Assembly: GCA_026874595.1 (NCBI GenBank)
Contig: CM049307.1
Location: 34,948,862 to 35,012,861 of the forward strand
Direction: 5' to 3'
From: Sipunculus nudus
Taxonomy: Eukaryota; Annelida; Sipuncula; Golfingiida; Sipunculidae
Length of the DNA stretch: 64,000 bases
Positions 24,501 to 36,700 of the stretch are shown piece after piece. The number at the start of each line of letters is the position of its first letter. Within the stretch, counting starts at the first letter, position 1. The notes under the pieces are model-generated. The model had not been told where the DNA came from. It did not search any database and was given only the letters and a program-made list of their open reading frames with translations. Both the position numbers and the translations under genes were made by a program.

Positions 24501-27351
24501 ATTATTTGAAAGATTTGATATAATTTGTTACAGCAGTTTTTGAAATACGGGTAACATACAATATCTGTTATCATTTATACATCAATATTTCCCTTACCTT
24601 TGACAAATGGGCCTCTTATTCATTTTAGTTTTAATTGCCCTTTCGCGAATATTACGAAGTTGTAAACTTCGCAAACAAAAAGGAAACCACAGTATATTTT
24701 AGGTATACCAATGCTGTAAGCAGAAGATATTTAATGGATTAGCTGTCACCTCACATTCTTCTGACTTTTGTACAATATTAATGTTACAGAAATTTCTATT
24801 TCACTTACTTTCGTCAGTGCCCACAAAAACAGACTTTACTGCAACACACTTTGATTATTTCCAATAAATTCTGACTTGATGAATAAACAAAAAGTGATTT
24901 GAGACCTGCATCTGCCCAGCTCCCTTGTCTCATCTAACTTCTAAGATGCTATAGTAAAAGGCACAGGTGAACAAGGTCACCTGCAGAGCATCTTAACCAA
25001 CCACCAGCAAGGCACAAGCATAAAAAACAACATTAATACCCCTGTAGGCTGCAGTACTTACCTTTTTCACATAAAAAAATACATTGATTTATAAATGAAA
25101 TACAATAAAAATATTTAGTTTTAATGTGAACTCAGCAACAGATGAAACTGATAATGCTGTCATGTACAAGCAAACAAGGAGACTTCCTGTTATTCTATAC
25201 AGATTTTGTATCCCACATAGTGATAGCAGTGATTGGTCCTGATAAACCAATATCAGTTTATTCCATCTGGGCCTGATTTCCCCTTTCCAATTTAATGGCT
25301 CAGCAAAGCAAAATACAAAGATACTAGGTACTATTGTTATAATGCAAGAGATGGCATGTTTGTTTATTAAGAAATATTTCAAGAGGAAGTAATGCAAGCA
25401 CAAAATACATATATTTTGTCATCTTTCTCCGACTTTGCCAATGAGACCGAAGCCTCATTCTGAATGCCAGATGGATATGTTATGAAGTAGGAGATGGCAT
25501 ATTTGTTTATTAAGGAATATTTCAAGGAATATTTCACATAGAACGTTTCATTAATACAAGCTTGGTTTAAGGCATGTCAGACTGAACATATAACGACTTC
25601 TCAAAACTTATGACACAGCAAACCAGTCACCAAGTCTCACACATATAGGCTTTTCTCCTGATTTAATCAGAGAACAGTACACCAAACCATTAAGACCTAT
25701 TTTAATCATGTGTAACCGAAAATAGTGTCACAGAATGAATAATGTGTTTAACTTGATGAAAGAATGGTAGGACACAATTAAAACATGATATTTATGAGAC
25801 CCCATGTATATGTAAGCACTGTCCTCAAAATAAGACTGAAGCAAGATTACTTCTCTTTACCAATGAGTTGAATGAATAATGTAGTAAACATACCATCTGG
25901 GTTAATTTATGCTGATTTCATTGAGTTATATCAGTGTCTGAATTTAAAGGTACACTTATTTCTGTCACCCAATCAGAAATATTTCTTGTGATGAAATGGT
26001 GAAGTCATTTTATGAATATGTACATCTATGACTATGAGGTCATGTCTGCATGTTGAACAAAACTGTACTGTGCTCTTTGAGAGAGAAGGACCATCTCTGC
26101 TGTAGGCCACTACGGCCAGACATCTTATGCTGTTGAATAAAGACTTCTATCATCATACTGGTCTTGCAACATTGTCAGCCACCTGCATCAGTACCTGCTT
26201 GTGATACAAGTTGGACCTCCCCTTCCCAACTTTGTATCACTATGACACATCAAATGTTATGAACAATGATGAATACAATTTTCCATCTACCAGTAATAAA
26301 AATATGATAATCTGTCCAACTACTTGAGCAATCTGTTCTTCTTTTAAACAATAGTCCCATATCTTACAGTGTATATGCTGTACACAGGAATGCTCAATAA
26401 ATTCTTGACCTGTCTTGTGTTCCAAGGTAGAAAAGTTGATAACATTTATACAATTATATCACTATAGTCATCACTGAAGACGATCCATCTGAGCATGTAA
26501 ACTGGAAATTATTTCACTTATCCCAACCCCTGTGACCGAATACCAAAGAGCACTTTAAAACTTTAAATTTTAAAATTGTCAACAAAGATTATTTATGATT
26601 TCAAGAAACTCCTGCTGTGTTTCTTGATTAAACCATTTTGCATCTTGTTTTGACAATGCAAGACCATAATGCAATTTAATGGAGAATCCCTGTTTCATGA
26701 CTATCAGCAGAGCTTGCAGGTTCTAGGGCTCACATGCCTAGTCCTATATAATCTGCTGAAAAGTGCAATTTTGACATGTAAAAGAAAAAAAAATATCAGA
26801 TATTTAGAGGGTCCTTTTGACTAGTTTTGCAACAAGTGACCTTTCTACCTCTGCTTTTATGCAACCTACCACCTTAGGTTACATGTTTTACCCGTTTGTC
26901 AACAATGCTGTGTTTACAAACATGTAGTTGATACTTAAGTAATTCATACATCCTTCATGTTTGTGAAAGCCTGATAAGAACTAGCTTTTTGTAACTAAAA
27001 TTACCCTTAGATCATTTATATATACACAGGGGAAGCCAGAAATCACATAAATTCTTTTTCAAAAGGTTGGTGAGTGGGCGCCTTTAATTTTTTGGCCTAT
27101 ATTAAAGAAAAATTTTTCTGAACATTTTCATATTTATGTACCTAAAAAAGGGGTAAAATCATCTAATTTAACCGTGTATTTTTATACCATACATAAGAAA
27201 GTAGTGTCATATGTTGACTTTTAGCAGCAGCAGATTACAACAGACTTCAACAGAGTATGGGGCTGCCTGTCAGCATTAAACACATCACAAACACATCACT
27301 CCGACTTGTAACTCAACTGCTCAGAAAGATGAAACACCTATTTTTACATAC
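21566..27351. other. Long stretch with no supported gene
   Basis: This is presumably part of the first intron of the putative minus-strand gene. I see no coding exon with convincing splice sites and no element end. A tandem duplication at 23911-24256 is listed separately. Short open frames on both strands here lack recognisable protein features. Confidence 0.45.
23911..24256. repeat. Tandem duplication, 173-bp unit
   Basis: Two diverged copies start at 23911 (GCTTGAATCTATAACCTCA) and 24084 (GCTTAAATCTATAACCTCA) and run through AAATGCAGGAAG. Several substitutions separate them, so the duplication is not very recent. Confidence 0.85.
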
Positions 27352-27414
27352 CTGACCATCCGGAGACGGCATGTGATCATCTCCATGAAGCAATGGCGTC
27401 CTTTCGCTCGCCAT
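27352..27414 (-). CDS. Putative first coding exon of an unidentified minus-strand gene
   Basis: On the minus strand an ATG at 27414-27412 has a favourable context (G at -3, G at +4). It opens a 21-codon exon ending CAG|GTATGT, a consensus donor in phase 0. The peptide starts MASERTPLLHGDD and contains ERTPLL, a match to the [DE]xxxL[LI] di-leucine signal that sorts membrane proteins to endosomes or lysosomes. It continues in phase with the exon at 4964-4863. Many lysosomal and endosomal membrane proteins start this way, so the motif does not identify the gene. No downstream membrane segment is in the window. The gene runs opposite to POLR3E, about 3.3 kb away. Confidence 0.5.
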
Positions 27415-27424
27415 AGCTGTTGGA

Positions 27425-27432
27425 TATCGATA
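27425..27432. promoter_or_regulatory. TATCGATA palindrome upstream of the minus-strand ATG
   Basis: This 8-bp palindrome lies about 11 bp upstream of the putative start codon. It equals the DRE core known from insect housekeeping promoters. Its use here is only a guess. Confidence 0.25.
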
Positions 27433-27629
27433 AATGTTTAGCAGAAGGTTGCAGGCTTTTTATTTCTTTTCGAGCAGGTCATCCTTGTCAGCTGTGGAGG
27501 GGATTCCCTTTATTTTACTACCGCACGTTCATGTGATGGCCGGATGTTTATTGCTAAATGTGTACAGAAAACACAAAACCGTTAACGATAGCGATTATTT
27601 TTATGATTGTCGCACATGCTTAGACTTGC

Positions 27630-27732
27630 TGACCAGACCGGACAGGTCCACCACCTCAACGGTCTGGTCCTGGTCCGGTCCAGCTGTAGGCGGTCCGGTA
27701 ATAAGAGTTGACCGGCCCAAGCGGTCCGGTAC
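27630..27732. repeat. Cluster of GGTCCGG / CCGGACC motifs
   Basis: Within about 100 bp the motif ACCGGAC or GGTCCGGT occurs at least four times in both orientations, with an inverted pair (GACCAGACCGGAC against GGTCCTGGTCCGGTC). It lies 220-320 bp upstream of the putative minus-strand start codon and is locally GC-richer than its surroundings. It may be a promoter element cluster or a local repeat. Confidence 0.5.
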
Positions 27733-27813
27733 ATTTATTTAGTAATAAGTAACAAATTATTGATTTAAAAATATGCAAATAAACTTTTAAAGATAAAAAT
27801 AGAATCATACAAG

Positions 27814-27862
<49 letters not shown>

Positions 27863-30540
27863 TAATAAAAATAAAAATAATAATTAATAAACTGATTAAT
27901 TAATTAGCCAGCTGACCCCACCAACCCCCTTTGTAGACATTGAAATTCTAAATAAACCATTTGATAAAAGAATTTTATCTCCAAGCAGTAAACTACTTAC
28001 ACACAGAGATAGGAATTATACAAATGTACAAATGATTGTTGTTATGCACCCTGTTCTGCATGTTTCTTTTTATAATTTATAGGTATGTTTTTGTTCACGA
28101 GCTATGTAAGATCCATCCATAAAGAGCAATTGTAAATCTTATTAACCAATAAGTATAATGTAATATACTTATAACATGGATTCTGTTACAACCGTGCACT
28201 GTCACATTATGTTATTCCTTGTACTCTTGTATTTATGTGAATTAAAAAAATAGATGGATATTTAGGTTGAATTAAATATTAATATACACATATTTTATAG
28301 GGAAACTTTATCACCAAATAAAATATTGGGTACTTTTACTATAAGGCTGGTTTGTGTAGGACCATGACAAACGATCCGGTTTATATATAGGGACATGTTC
28401 TTATATCTGACGTATATTAACTAAATTTAAGATAATCTTTTATAAGAATAGCCGATCCCACCACACACAGCTAGGCTGCTCGTCTGTGTAATTAAGTCCA
28501 TGTGGTTATAACACGTGGGGAGCCCGCGAAACTATAAGCTAAACTTATTCAGCAAGGACACCTAGCGGCAAGTTGTTTTGTAAAGGTCATTTTGCATCTA
28601 CTGACCTTTCAGCCTCCGCACATGTGCAACCATCCATCTTAGGTTGCATATATGGTTGTTATGCCTACTAATGCATGATATACATGCACTCAGGGTAAGC
28701 CATGCAGACATAACTTTAATTCTAAAGTTGAAAGGTATATCTACATGTATTCGTGAATAGCTGGCTTTCATTAATATATTAGGTGATATAAATTAAGAGA
28801 GGATTGCTTCTTGTTTATATGATTTAATATATGTAAACGTTTGATTGCCTTTTTGCACCTTTTTAATTAAGAATTTCCAAACAATTTTCGCAGATATACC
28901 CCCCCCTCTTTCCCGAACAGAATACTTTTATTACGGTTTACTCATTAGTCTTCCCTGGTTTTGTCCCCTCTTTTTTCCCAATCATGGATCTGTTTTATAC
29001 ATATAAAAGACTGTTTTACATATCAAATATAAAAAATATCTTTGTTTGTAAGCCCATGCATTACAATGGCTCACAAACCAGAAAATCGTAAAAATAAAAT
29101 AAAATAAAAAGATTAAGTGAGACCTTTCTGAAATATCATCTCTTATCATTCCAATAATATGAAAATTAACTACTTGAATTGTCAAATAAGAAAGCTGATG
29201 GTGTAAAATATTATGAATGGGGCATTGCCAAACGTATTTCTGATAGAAAGTGTGTTATCTGAGTCAGGTTCAATATAGCAACCAATACATGTATATATTT
29301 AGATACCACCCACAACCTAAAACAAACGTCTTTAACCTTAAAACCTTAAAAGACAGAAAATCGTTTGATATGTCATCATTTTGTTACCATTTCAAGAAAG
29401 CAGATCGACGTTTGTACAAATCGAATGGTGCAAATAGGTATTACTGTAGGCCGAACCCTTTTAACTTAGGAGAAATGTGCTCCGATTTTCATGCTGCGTC
29501 ATTTCCGAGAAGGAAAAGTGCTTTGAACAGAATGTGACAGAAAGGGCGACAACCCACTCTGGAAGTTTCCTAATAACAAAAAAAAAAGGGTCGGAGTCAC
29601 GTATAGGTGATAATTTAAAATAAAAAAGATATATTATACCTGTACGGAAACATGGGCAATGCCAAAAAATGACAATCGAAATATTTTTTTCTCGATGCAC
29701 CTTTCTCAGATGACGCTTCTCGAGCCATATGATACCAGAATCTCGGTCATGAAAAAGACCGTTTAAAGCTACTTATATACCTGCCTCCATGCATGTCCGA
29801 GATCCAAATACAAACGTATTTTTTTGCTTATTCATTGTTTTATTATTTTGCCTGGGAAATTAACGTCATTTGGAAACCGGAACACTAGGACCTAATTTAT
29901 TCGTTAGAACATCTTAATAATTACGCTTGACAAATAAAACTAGGGCCTAGATAAATTCTTAACTTGCCATGATCGATAGACCGCCTATATGGGATTTTCT
30001 TTAAATAAAAGATCATGTATCGTACCTAAAATTCTATTAAAATAATATTTATAAATTTTAGTTTTGAAACTTTTGAAACAGGTTGACATTCGGACTAAAA
30101 CCTCTGAATTGTAATATATTAATATTAATAGTATGCAATATTTCAAGACATAATTATAAGATAAAAAATAACATTATAAATTATCAAAATTTCAAAGAAG
30201 CTCGCATGAGTTGCATTATTTAAATGGGCGTGCGGACGTTGGTCTTAAATATATAGGATCATCATGTGTTGATAACATTACCTTTTGAAATATTTAATTT
30301 GACATATGTTACTCATGAATCTCCTTTTCCTTTGTATCGAAATAAGTGAATTTTTTTAATATATCAAAACTATGTCATTTAATCATACCCTTTCGTGGAG
30401 AGAGGAGGCTTATTGTTGAAATATATGATTATTCAGTCAATAACATATTTCTAAAATTAAAGATATGAAAAACAAAACAAAAATCTGATTTCTGATGTGC
30501 ACAAATTGTTGTCAGGACCCGGATCTAGATTTGTATTTTA
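27733..30540. other. Intergenic region, no gene supported
   Basis: AT-rich DNA between the two divergent genes, including a (TAA)n run at about 27814-27860. The short open frames here show no recognisable protein features or splice context. Confidence 0.45.
27814..27860. repeat. (TAA)n microsatellite
   Basis: An uninterrupted trinucleotide run followed by imperfect TAA/AAAT repeats. Confidence 0.9.
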
Positions 30541-30553
30541 TCCGTGTGCTTAG

Positions 30554-30562
30554 ACCGGAAGT
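30554..30562 (+). promoter_or_regulatory. ETS-type site ACCGGAAGT in the POLR3E promoter
   Basis: ACCGGAAGT followed by AACCGGT lies 110 bp upstream of the POLR3E start codon in a local GC-rich patch. ACCGGAAGT is the classic ETS-family site found near the start sites of TATA-less housekeeping genes. No TATA box is evident. The transcription start is inferred to lie between here and 30671. Confidence 0.5.
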
Positions 30563-30671
30563 AACCGGTGGCCGATTCATGCAGCGAGGTTTCAGCTGTC
30601 TTGCGTGTGTCAAACGTTTATGAACTGCGCCGAATATTGTTCAAACAATTGTTATTCTTGAAACTTGAGCC

Positions 30672-30710
30672 ATGGACACAGGCGAAGAAGATGATCCTGT
30701 TGTTCAGGAG
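30672..30710 (+). CDS. POLR3E: POLR3E exon 1 (codons 1-13)
   Basis: MDTGEEDDPVVQE, ending GAG|GTAATA in phase 0. The acidic start EEDDPVVQE is nearly the same as in human RPC5. Confidence 0.9.
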
Positions 30711-33700
30711 GTAATATGATACAGCAAAATGTAGAGAAATGATATGTCAGACCGAATAAAGCCAAGCAAACCGAAGGCTATCTCTCGCTTCGTTACTTAG
30801 GAGCCAGCTCGGGTGTTTGTTTCAAATATAAATGAAATAAATTTTGAAAGTCCGGGTGGACTGAAATTATAAGATACGATTTCGTGTTTGTAAACAGTAG
30901 TAACGTTTGAAGTGCCTATTGAAGGGGACGCATATTAATATTGACAGTTGTGCATGTAGCCCCCTCGGGGTTTGAACTCGGGTACTTTCTGCATGCTGGG
31001 TGTATATCACCTCAGTCCACTTGACCACCAAGGCAGGTGACTTTTACTCGAACATTTTCCGTATAATCAGGTCTGGAAGTATTGTTAACATTCCAAACTG
31101 ATAAAACTGTTTTAATATAATAGACTACAACTATAATCAGATGATGCCTTTACATTTTTACAGGCATGAGAAATTTCAGGAAATTTCCCAACCTAGGAAA
31201 TTTTGCCTAGGAATTTCAACTTTAATTTTTTTTAATGATTGTATTATATATCACTCTTATATTTGCATGTATACTGTTAAACTGCAAACAATCTGGATTG
31301 AGGATATTTTCCCTTCATCCACTCACATGCTGATAATGACAATGATAAGATAATTCTATCCTGAGACTGAAAGTCTGGGATACTATATGGTTTCCACATG
31401 GTCTAAAACACCGGTTCGACTTTTTACCAAAACTTGACCTCTTTTACCGGAACTGACTGGAACTGACTTAAAAATATATTAAATTACATTTAAATTAATT
31501 TTTTTTAATTTCTATATTCTTAAACAATGTGAAACATTGTAATACAGTAACAACACAACAAACACGATAAATACAAGGTTTTGTGAAATGATCATACAAT
31601 AAAAGAAAATACTATAAAAGTAGGCCTACCTCATTTTCCATTTATGTTCATTCGTAAATATTCATTCAGTTTTAACATAATGTTTCAATTTTAATGTAAA
31701 GCAGACAATTTCATGTAATTTTCAATTTAATTTACATTTGGACAAATACTATTTCCTCAGTAAAATTATAATATTTTCAGCATCTTTTCCAAAACAATTT
31801 TGAATATTCTGCACATCTTAACACATCAGAAACAGTGCCGTTTAGTCCATCATCATGGAAAAACCATAAGAAATAAAAATATTGTGCAGTTACTAATATA
31901 TTCCAAAATTCAGCTTAGTGACATGACCCATGGGTCCCTTGTTGTCTAAACAGCTGTGTAACTACCTAAGGAAATTAATTTGTGTGGTATCAGCTTTGGC
32001 TGTGCATAGCAGCTTGATTTGGTGATGTATGATTGATATATTTTGCATTACATATTATATACTGTGATTGCTTACAACCTGCAGAAGTATTGATTGATCA
32101 GTGTTTTCCTATAAAAATACTATTTTTTTTAATAGTGCATAATATCTCATAGTTTTTTTTTTAAATGTTGTTAAATTTTTATACTTTCCAGCATTTAATC
32201 CCTAACCCCTTATATTTGCCTGTTTATTTTATATTCAATGCACAATCGTGTTTCTGATAGAAGTTCATATAACAGTGTTACTATTAAAAACTGTACATTT
32301 TGTCTGCAAGAGTGCATGTAGGATTGTATGTTAGATGGCTGAATCAGGTTTACATTGAGTGAAGTGTGACTGAAAGTTTGATATGCATGGTGGTAGGATG
32401 CATCTTTAGCAGAGAGGAAACATATTCTGCAGAAAGGCAAACCTGTATGAATGTCTTTACGTTGGAAAGGTGAAAGTATAAGGGCCCCTGCATTAGGATC
32501 ACTTATGCTGAATTCTTTGTGAATATCTCTTGGTCATTATGTCCCTGATAAGTGCCAACATGGACCAAAGCAAGGGTTCCCTTTAATCCTGCTTCTCACA
32601 GTCTCAGTGATTCAGATATCCATAACCATGGTGATGGTGTAGCCGCACACTATGAAAATGTCCTTGATTTGATTAAAACAAATGATCAAAGTTGTTGTTG
32701 AACAGTTCCTTGAAAAATTTTGCTCTATCAGGAAACTCAGTCTATAAGATACTTGTGATCAATTATTTGGTTCTATAGTTACACAGTTACACATTTATTT
32801 GTGATGAGGATTATTTACAGACTTTTTGTTCTACATTGTACAGTCAGTATACTGGTTACAGTAAACTTGTTTATTCCAGATTGATGTTTACCTGGCTAAG
32901 AGTCTCTCAGAAAACCTCTTCTTAATACAGGTAACATTTTCTCCTATTTCCCATATGATGCCACATTATAAATGATGTTTCATGTTCCAGAGGGACTACA
33001 GCATTAATGAGATAAACTTGTCTTACAAATTGGACATGTTATGTGCCTTGATTTAATATTGTCTAAGAAAATGTGGTTATGCACAATTTATTAAATTTTG
33101 AAGAAAATCTTCAGTATTTTTGAAATTTAAAGTATTAAATTAGGTCATTACAGACTGCACATCATTGTATCCGCCAAAACAGAGTTTTGCGGATACTATG
33201 TTTTCAGCCCACTGCTGCCGCTGACCACTCCTCCGCAACCGCTGGCCGGAATTTTACGAAACCCATGATTATGTTCGGGTCACATGTGAACTGCTGCGCC
33301 CCGATTTTGTTTGCACCTCTGACCTCTCCCCTGCACTCTGCGTCCATTTGTGTGTCTGTTTCCAAACATAAACCCACATATCTCGGGGAACTGTTTGACC
33401 AATCAGGAAAAAAATTTTGCACAAATATAGCCCTTGGAGAGCTTTATAACATACACAAAAAATGGTGACGCCACCTGCAACCATGTTGCACAGTGTCCAT
33501 CTGTTTTTCTTCCTTGGGTTAAAATCACTCATATCTCTGCAGTGGTTTGACTAATTCACCTGAAATTTGGCATGCGTATACATCCTGGATAGCTTTCCTT
33601 ATTTTATGACAGGTGGCGCCACCTACATTCACGTTTACGCTGCAGACATCCAAGCTCATATCTCAGTAACCGTTCGAACGATTGGGCCAAAATTTTGCAT

Positions 33701-36700
33701 GTGTAGAGATCTCAAATAGGTCTTTATCATACACAAAACTGGAGGGACCACCTGCAACCATTTTTGCACATTTTGCACAACGTCTGTCTGTTTGTTTTCC
33801 GTGGCCTAAAATCACTCACATCTCAGCAGTGGTTTGACATATCTGCCTAAAATTTTGCAGGTTTATACATCCTGGACAGCTCTCTTGATTTTATGACAGG
33901 AGGCACCACCTACATTCTAGTTTACGCTGCAGATATCCAAGCTCATATCTCAGGAACCGTTTGACCGATTGGGCCAAAATTTTGCATGTTTATAGATTTC
34001 ACATATCTCCTTATCATACTCAAAACTGTTGGCGCCACCTGCAACCATTTTTGCACAGCATCCGTCTGTTTGTCTGCCTTGGGATAAAATCACTCATATC
34101 TCGGCAGTGGTTTGACATATCTGCCTAAAATTTTGCAGGTTATTACATCCTGGACAACTCTCTTGATTGTAATACAGGTGGCGCCATCTACATTCTAGTT
34201 TATGCTGCAGACATCCAAGCTCATATCTCGGGAACCGTTTGACGGATTGGGCCAAAGTTTTGCATGTGTATAGATCTCACATAGCTATTTATCATACGCA
34301 AAATTTTTGCACAGCGTCCGTCTGTTTGTCTGCCACGGGCCAAAATACACGTAGTGGTTTAACTTATATGCCTTAAATTATATGCCTTAATGTATACAAT
34401 TTAGACAGCTTTCTGGATTTTGTGGTAGTTGGCGCAACCTACATACACATTTCGGCTGCAGACATCCATGCTAATATGCAACACTTCACTCTATTTCCCC
34501 TTGCCACTCAATCCATGCCTCACTTCACCCGTTTCACTCTGATTTAGGCGGATACAAGTAGTCGCTTGTCGACTACCTGTATTCTAGTTTTGCTTGTCTT
34601 AGCTGCTGAGGTTATGCACAAAATGTTTGATGATAGTTGCTACCAGGGCATTTATGTTTGCTTTAATCAAAATGCCTTAACAATTAAAAGTTATCAGTGT
34701 AATATGTCAAAGTGCAGTCTTAGACAAGCAACTACCTGTATTCTAGTTTTGCTTGTCTTTGCTGCTGAGGTTATGCACAAAATGTTTGATGATAGTTGCT
34801 ACCAGGGCATTTATGTTTGCTTTAATCAAAATGCCTTAACAATTAAAAGTTATTAGTGTAATATGTCAAAGTGCAGTCTTAAGACAGATTTTCCATTTTC
34901 TCCTTGAGGGATAAGATTATGCCATTCCTATCATTACTTCAGTCTGGTTTGTATTGATATGTAACTGTTAAAAGACTGTTGCTTCTTGTAGTATCCAGTG
35001 CGACCTGCTGGGCTTACATATGAAGGAATTCCTAAGCTGTCCACCAGATTCAAACCCAAACAGAAAAAGGTAGGATAAAAGAAGTGTAAATATTAGCCCA
35101 ATAATACATTTTGTATGAATACATTAGGATCCTTGAATGTTTGTTGTTTTTTTCTTTAAACTTCTTTTGTGTCACCAGAATTGCATTGCTAAAACATCAG
35201 TCATTATTTTCCAACTGGTAATAAAAATCTACGAGTTTTCATCTATAATTAATCATTATGGTGATTACATAAATATTGATTGGAACCAAAATTCTTATAA
35301 AGACTGAGTTTATAATTGCTGAAAAAACCAAATCACTGTTATTTACTATTTGTTTATAGATAGAAATGGAGCTTTCTATGAACACCCGCAGTCCACATTA
35401 TGCCAAAGGAAAGGGAGAACAGATAGCCATCAATGTTGACAAACCTGGCAGCTCTGATAAACCCTACTTCTCCAGGTGTGTAAAATTGTATGCAGAACAT
35501 ATGGGTATGCAGTATGTATGCATGTGCGGCTTGAAAATGGATGCCTTTGATTCTAATAATACTTGTTTATTTAATATTTTTGGTTCAAAACTTGGGATAT
35601 AGTAAAGTGTTGCAATAGTTGAGAATTCATCTGCCAGAGGTATACCTCATTTCTGACATCAAAGTGTGGAATTCCCTTGTCCTGTACCATTTGTATATGT
35701 TTTTAGTCACAACAGTGGTCAATCGAAATATGCTGCATATATATATATATATAAACATTTTTTAAAGGTCAAAATAAGCTTTTGCAGAGGAGAGATGAAA
35801 TAAGTTCGGTTTTAGTCAAGTTAAGTAAAGATGGCATGCCATATATGTGTATACAGTACATAAACTTATGCATATCGGCCACATTATATTCTCTGGGATT
35901 AAGATTATTATATGCACCTGAGAACTTGTGCAGACCAAGTAATATTTAAATCTCATCATCCATTATTGTGCTAACATCTATTGTAGGATATAAGGTGACT
36001 TTCTATGTTAAATAACAGTGCTACTTCATGTATGCAGTTTATCTGTTCCTAGGTAAGAGTGAGAGACCGAAAATGTATGAAAATAAAAGAAAATGCAATA
36101 ATTGAAATTAATCGATTATTTCATGCCCGATGCGATTATCGATTAACGACTGGCTTTTATTCAATGCATCAAATAATCAATGCTTTGTTACAGCCCTAAT
36201 AAATGCTACCCTTGCAACTTTTATACATTTACAGAAAGTTGCTTATTTTTGTTAAAAATTGATTACAATGATTGTACATGGTTCACTGATTTTTATATAA
36301 ATTAAGATTAAGAAAAAAAATGGTCTGTTGAGATAACATTACTGGCAGGATCAGAATTAGCATATTAAAACCTTTATATGCTTGTGTACCTGTATGGCTG
36401 TAGTAATGGTATACATGTTGAAAAAAATAGTGTACCTCACATATCTGTAACTTCAAATATCCAAACAAAATTTATGTTCCCAAACAATTCAGATATTCAA
36501 GTTCTACTGTAGTACTAGAATTACAATGCAAAAAAAAACTTAACTGATAAGGTTATCTAAACCATTAATAATATTACATTTTATATCTTGAAGGTTTTAT
36601 TTTAAAACTAGTAGTGAACTACTTAATACTGTTGATTCCTGTAGCGCAACAGTTATAGTCTATATACAATATACACATATAGGCCAACACATGGGTCTCT

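Noticed and set aside
25089-25403. 104-codon minus-strand frame with hydrophobic stretches.
   Set aside because: No similarity recognised, no splice sites in phase with the putative minus-strand exons, and AT-rich chance frames of this length are expected.
4863-27414. Naming the minus-strand gene after PIP4P1/2 (ERSPLL start) or SLC38A9 (IQFEP near the N terminus).
   Set aside because: Each resembles only a few residues of one exon and the rest does not follow; too weak to name.
27434-27742. 102-codon plus-strand frame.
   Set aside because: It overlaps the presumed promoter of the minus-strand gene and its end runs through the GGTCCGG repeat cluster.
29250-29700. Frames of 95 codons (plus) and 79 codons (minus) upstream of POLR3E.
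   Set aside because: No splice context, no recognisable domain, and composition like the surrounding non-coding DNA.
33187-33532. Overlapping frames of 72-93 codons on both strands.
   Set aside because: They are shadows of the family C repeat, which is locally GC-richer; no protein family recognised.
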